Assembly (NCBI GenBank): GCA_944989445.1
Contig: CALYLW010000043.1
Span: forward strand, 887,001 to 951,000
Reading direction: 5' to 3'
Source of the DNA: Ampullaceana balthica
Taxonomy: Eukaryota > Mollusca > Gastropoda > Lymnaeidae
DNA: 64,000 nt
Below are positions 60,110-64,000 of the stretch, one piece after another. A program made the position numbers and the translations under genes. Numbering within the stretch: position 1 is the stretch's first letter; each line of letters starts with the position of its first letter. The notes under the pieces were generated by a model that had not been told where the DNA came from, did not search any database, and saw nothing but the letters and a program-made list of their open reading frames with translations.

Positions 60110-60264
60110 CTATGGGGGATTAAGGGGGGTGCTGATGGTGCTAATGCCAGGGGCCCCAATGATTTAAGGGCCTAAAAATTATTATATTGTATAATAAAGG
60201 TGGCTGGACCGGGCCCCAGATGGAATTGCAGCCTGGCGCCCCATGCAATCTTGATCCGCCCATG
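60110..60264. mobile_element. hAT-like MITE, 155 bp, with perfect 8-bp target duplication
   Basis: Flanked by CCCTAGAT on both sides (60102-60109 and 60265-60272). The ends CTATGGGGGATTAAG and (reverse complement) CATGGGCGGATCAAG are imperfect terminal inverted repeats in the hAT style. No coding capacity. Confidence 0.75.
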
Positions 60265-60722
60265 CCCTAGATAGTCTTGTTCTAGGCCTACACTGTGGTT
60301 CTATCACGTTATGGTGATTTTTTTCGTTATCTTATAGACTATAGACGAAGTCTTTTGCTAACTTACGCAGGCCTCTAAAGATTATACCTTTGACAAATGT
60401 GAAGTCTATAACTGTACACCTCAAGACTGTTCAAATTTATTTAGTCTGTGAAATTTTTATAGCGTTTCTAAAAGATATTAACAAAAATATTATTAGTCTC
60501 TGGAGAAAAGGGTGGGGATTTTAAACATATTTTATTAGAGTGCCACTGAAAATTTGACTAAATTGTTGAAAATTGTGTGCAAAAGGTTAAAAGATACTTG
60601 AAATTCTTTAACTAATATTAGGATTTAATTTGAAAACTGTATGTGCAACTAAGCAGTTCGAGCTAATAATAGTTTTTGGGTAGTGTGGGGTTGTGTGAGA
60701 AAATGTTTGTATAGCAAGTCCC

Positions 60723-61848
60723 TGTGACGGTGTATGGAATTCTGGGTTAGTGAGTCACATGGTCTGATCCTCTGTACCTGACAGTGTATGGGACTCTGGG
60801 TTAGTCAATCACATGGTCTGATCCTCTGTACCTGACAGTGTATGGGACACTGGATTAGTCAATCACATGGTCTGATCCTCTGTACCTGACAGTGTATGGG
60901 ACTCTGGGTTAGTCAATTACATGGTCTGATCCTCTGTACCTGACAGTGTATGGGACTCTGGGTTAGTCAATCACATGGTTTGATCCTCTGTATCTGACAG
61001 TGTATGGGACTCTGGGTTAGTCAATCACATGGTCTGATCCTCTGTATCTGACATTGTATGGGACTCTGGGTTAGTCAATCACATGGTCTGATCCTCTGTA
61101 TCTGACAGTGTATGGGACTCTGGGTTAGTCAATCACATGGTCTACTCCTCTGTATCTGAATATTGTATGGGACTCTGGGTTAGTCAATCACATGGTCTGA
61201 TCCTCTGTACCTGACAGTGTATGGGACTCTGGGTTAGTCAATCACATGGTCTGATCCTCTGTACCTGACAGTGTATGGGACTCTGGGTTAGTCAATTACA
61301 TGGTCTACTCCTCTGTATCTGAATATTGTATGGGACTCTGGGTTAGTCAATCACATGGTCTGCCCCTCTGTACCTGACAGTGTATGGGACTCTGGGTTAG
61401 TCAATCACATGGTCAGATCATCTGTACCTGACAGTGTATGGGACTCTGGGTTAGTCAATCCCATGGTCTGATCATCTGTACCTGACAGTGTATGGGACTC
61501 TGGGTTAGTCAATCACATGGTCTGCCCCTCTGTACCTGACAGTGTATGGGACTCTGGGTTAGTCAATCACATGGTCTGATCATCTGTACCTGACAGTGTA
61601 TGGGACTCTGGGTTAGTCAATCCCATGGTCTGCTCCTCTGTACTTGACAGTGTATGGAACTCTGTGTTAGTCAATCACATGGTCTGCCCCTCTGTACCTG
61701 ACAGTGTATGGGACTCTGGGCTAGTCAATCACATGGTCTGATCCTCTGTACCTGACAGTGTATGGGACTCTTGGCTAGTCAATCACATGGTTTGATCCTC
61801 TGTACCTGACAGTGTATGGGACTCTGTGTTAGTCAATCACATGGTTTG
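60723..61848. repeat. 54-bp minisatellite, about 21 copies
   Basis: Unit GTACCTGACAGTGTATGGGA, CTCTGGGTTAGTCAATCACA, TGGTCTGATCCTCT. Variants (GTATCTGAATATTG, GGTCTACTCC, GGTCTGCCCC, TCCCATGG) recur in mixed order. Confidence 0.95.
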
Positions 61849-62164
61849 GCTCTGTACTCGTGATATGAACTAACATTTAGTTAAGTGAATTATATGGTCG
61901 GGTCCTATAATCTAGATTAAATAATTCACGTGGATATAAATTACGAAATATTTATTCAAGTCTTCATTAGGACGTGTCCGATTGGGTTTTTAAGTGTTTT
62001 TGGGGGTGTTATTTTATCTGTGATTGAGTGTTTTTGGTTAATTTATTTGTTTGGGAATTGTTGTTTTCTTTGTGTATGTGGTGTTGTTGTGTGTGTATGT
62101 GTGTGTGTGTGTGTATGTGTGCTTTTGGTTTGGTGGTTGAGTGTGTGGGTATTAGAGTGTGTAT

Positions 62165-62505
62165 TTTACCACGTTTTTATTAACTTGCTTTTCTTCCTGT
62201 CTAGTTGTCTGTCTTTCTGTCTGTCTGTGAGTCTGTTCGTAATTTTTTTAATTTGCCAAAGTCAAATTAAACCACTTCTGATAGTACTAGAGATCTCAAA
62301 TGTTTACCATGGATAGATCTTGAATGTCAAGCATTGTATCAAAATTTCAAATCGATCAAACGTACCGTAATTAAATTAATGCATTTTAGTTCATCTCTAT
62401 ATAAGCATCTGTATCTGTCCACTATTGTTTACATCCACATGCCAACTGAGTTCACGCCTTGACCTCATCCGCTTGGTATCAAAACGTTGGGCGGCTTCTT
62501 ATGAG
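62165..62505 (-). mobile_element. Dispersed repeat R, copy 2 (uninterrupted)
   Basis: The minus strand contains GCGTGAACTCAGTTGGCATG, TTTAATTACGGTACGTTTGA, GAGATCTCTAGTACTATCAG, AAGTGGTTTAATTTG and GCAAGTTAATAAAAACGTGG in the order seen at 55.7-56.4 kb. It has no SINE at the corresponding site. Confidence 0.8.
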
Positions 62506-62510
62506 GTGTT

Positions 62511-62930
62511 TGGTAAAATAAATAGAGGTAAAAAAAAATATTTTTAAAAACTTCGTTTTTATAAATGGACTAAAAAGAATAAAAGAAATAGAGGTAAAAA
62601 TGATTTTTAAAAATCACGTTTTAATAAGTGGACTAAACATAAGACTAAAAATGGTTGGGCGGGTGCTTATGAGGTTTTACATATGCAGTTCACTCATTCT
62701 CTCACTTATAAATATCTCTTTTGCCTTCTAAATTATAAAATTTTAATTTTTATACCAAACTTGTATTTATAAATAGAATGGGATTTTGAAGCATCCGCCC
62801 AAATTTTTTAGTCATATTAAAGGAAAGTACTTGAACTTATGAGTTTTATATTATTTTCATCTTTTTAGTCCACTTATAAAACATGTTTTTTTTAAATCGT
62901 GTTTTTAAACTCTATTTATTGTGTGTACTT
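62511..62930. mobile_element. MITE-like inverted-repeat element, copy 2, with a duplicated end
   Basis: Same family as 55312-55680. AAATAGAGGTAAAAA, CACGTTTTAATAAGTGGACT and GGGCGGGTGCTTATGAGG on the left, and the inverse on the right (GCATCCGCCCAAATT, TTTTAGTCCACTTATAAAAC, CTCTATTTATT). The left terminal about 70 bp is tandemly duplicated. Confidence 0.83.
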
Positions 62931-64000
62931 CTTGGTTGTGAGTGTGAATGCATGAGTTCGATCTTTTAATATCTGAATTTGCAAAGAAATTCATTTGAAT
63001 TTTAATTCTCTCCGTCATTAATTCCCATTTCTTATGGGATTGTATGTATGTCGTTCAATTTGTCTTTCTTTCATTTAGTTCAGACTTCAGAATCACGTGT
63101 CAATTAACTATTTCCCGGTTATGCAATTCAAGAAATGGCATAGTTGAAAGTTGCTGTCAGATTTCAGAGAGAAGGGGTTTGCTCCCTTGGTTGCATTTCA
63201 AGACAAATGTCAACAATCATTTAATTGGTCTGGTCTCATTTCACTTTTTTAGACGAGCGTTTTAGTTGCGATCACTTTTCCCCCCATGCTTTCATTCAAA
63301 GAATAATTTTATTACGCCGTGGTTTTGAAGTCATATTCTACAACTAATAAATTGCTACGGAAATCATGCCAGCGAAAGCTTAAGTCTCATCTTAAAATTT
63401 GATGGTAATCTAATTTCGGCATTTAAAAAACCTCAACTTAAAATTCGCTTTTCGGAGAAACGAATTTGAAGCTCAGATCAAAATAGTGATTGTAAACATA
63501 TTTTAGTTTCCTATTCTAATCCCATACTTTCTTACCTCATCTGAGCTTCAGTTAGAAAACCTAATTCAATAACAACATTTTGAAAACTTTGTTAACCATT
63601 ACATTTGAAACTTAACTCTATCCATAATTTTTTCATACTTTAGCATCTAATTCAACCCCTATTACTATCGTCTGATTCAACAACAAAGCATACATTACTA
63701 TTTGTGGCATCTTTCTCAATATACAATCATTAAACCAGATTGAGGCATTTGATGTAACATCTATTTGTAGCATTATGTCCATAATGTACATTTATTTACA
63801 AGCTACTTGAACTTATTTCAGCGTAGAGTTAATGACCCTGCATTGGCTAACTGCGCGCCTTCTTCTCAAAACGTAATGTAAAAACATGTATATTTACTTG
63901 CACAAACCTAACAGAGTTTCATTAAAACAATTTAAAGATTTTTTAATTTTTTAAAAACTTTCATCGTGAGAAGTTCCGAAAAGAAGATCTGGCTGAGAAT
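62931..64000. other. AT-rich stretch with nothing recognised
   Basis: No repeats or convincing frames; the window ends here. Confidence 0.55.

Overview
This window looks like AT-rich nuclear DNA from an invertebrate animal. A gastropod-type mollusc is my best guess, from the look of the interspersed repeats: tRNA-derived SINEs, several decayed non-LTR retrotransposons, many short terminal-inverted-repeat elements and very abundant minisatellites. The species cannot be fixed from sequence alone. There are no prokaryotic operons, no rRNA and no viral genes. Almost every long open frame here is either a tandem repeat whose unit lacks stop codons or a retrotransposon remnant.

The one convincing host gene is on the minus strand at 30637-25628. 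Three exons joined by canonical GT/AG introns, all in phase 0, encode a 149-residue protein. It aligns almost without gaps to the histone-fold domain of H2B, but it is strongly divergent. It has an Arg-rich tail, an insertion before helix 1, a two-residue shortening of loop L2 and a basic C-terminal extension. The positions of the ubiquitin-acceptor lysine (human K120) and of both H2B acidic-patch glutamates (E105, E113) are changed. Its 3.8-kb second intron is largely minisatellite (24-bp, 25-bp and CT arrays).

Layout. 0-5 kb: a 19-bp minisatellite, a SINE, small inverted-repeat elements. 4.9-5.9 kb and 10.9-11.9 kb: two LINE copies of one family, with a third decayed copy at 50.4-51.1 kb. 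15.4-17.5 kb: a satellite built from the 3' end of the LINE that lies directly beside it at 17.5-20.0 kb. 20.1-22.7 kb: a hAT-like MITE and another LINE. 23.2 kb: SINE. 24.8-30.9 kb: H2B-like locus and intronic arrays. 32-36 kb: minisatellites, a very long TATG array and an unclassified element. 36.4-43.5 kb: AT-rich noncoding DNA with an isolated CpG-rich stretch, foldback elements and nuclear-receptor-like motifs. 44.4-46.4 kb: a decayed LINE. 47-50 kb: three minisatellites and a SINE. 55.3-56.4 kb and 62.2-62.9 kb: an inverted pair of related repeats, one of them interrupted by a SINE. 58.1 kb: a run of perfect hairpins. 60.7-61.8 kb: a 54-bp minisatellite.

How the parts relate: the SINEs carry the same 3' stem-loop and AGATAAG-type tail as the 5/11/50-kb LINE family, the expected signature of a SINE mobilised by a partner LINE. 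The rest of the window is best read as repeat-rich intergenic and intronic DNA.
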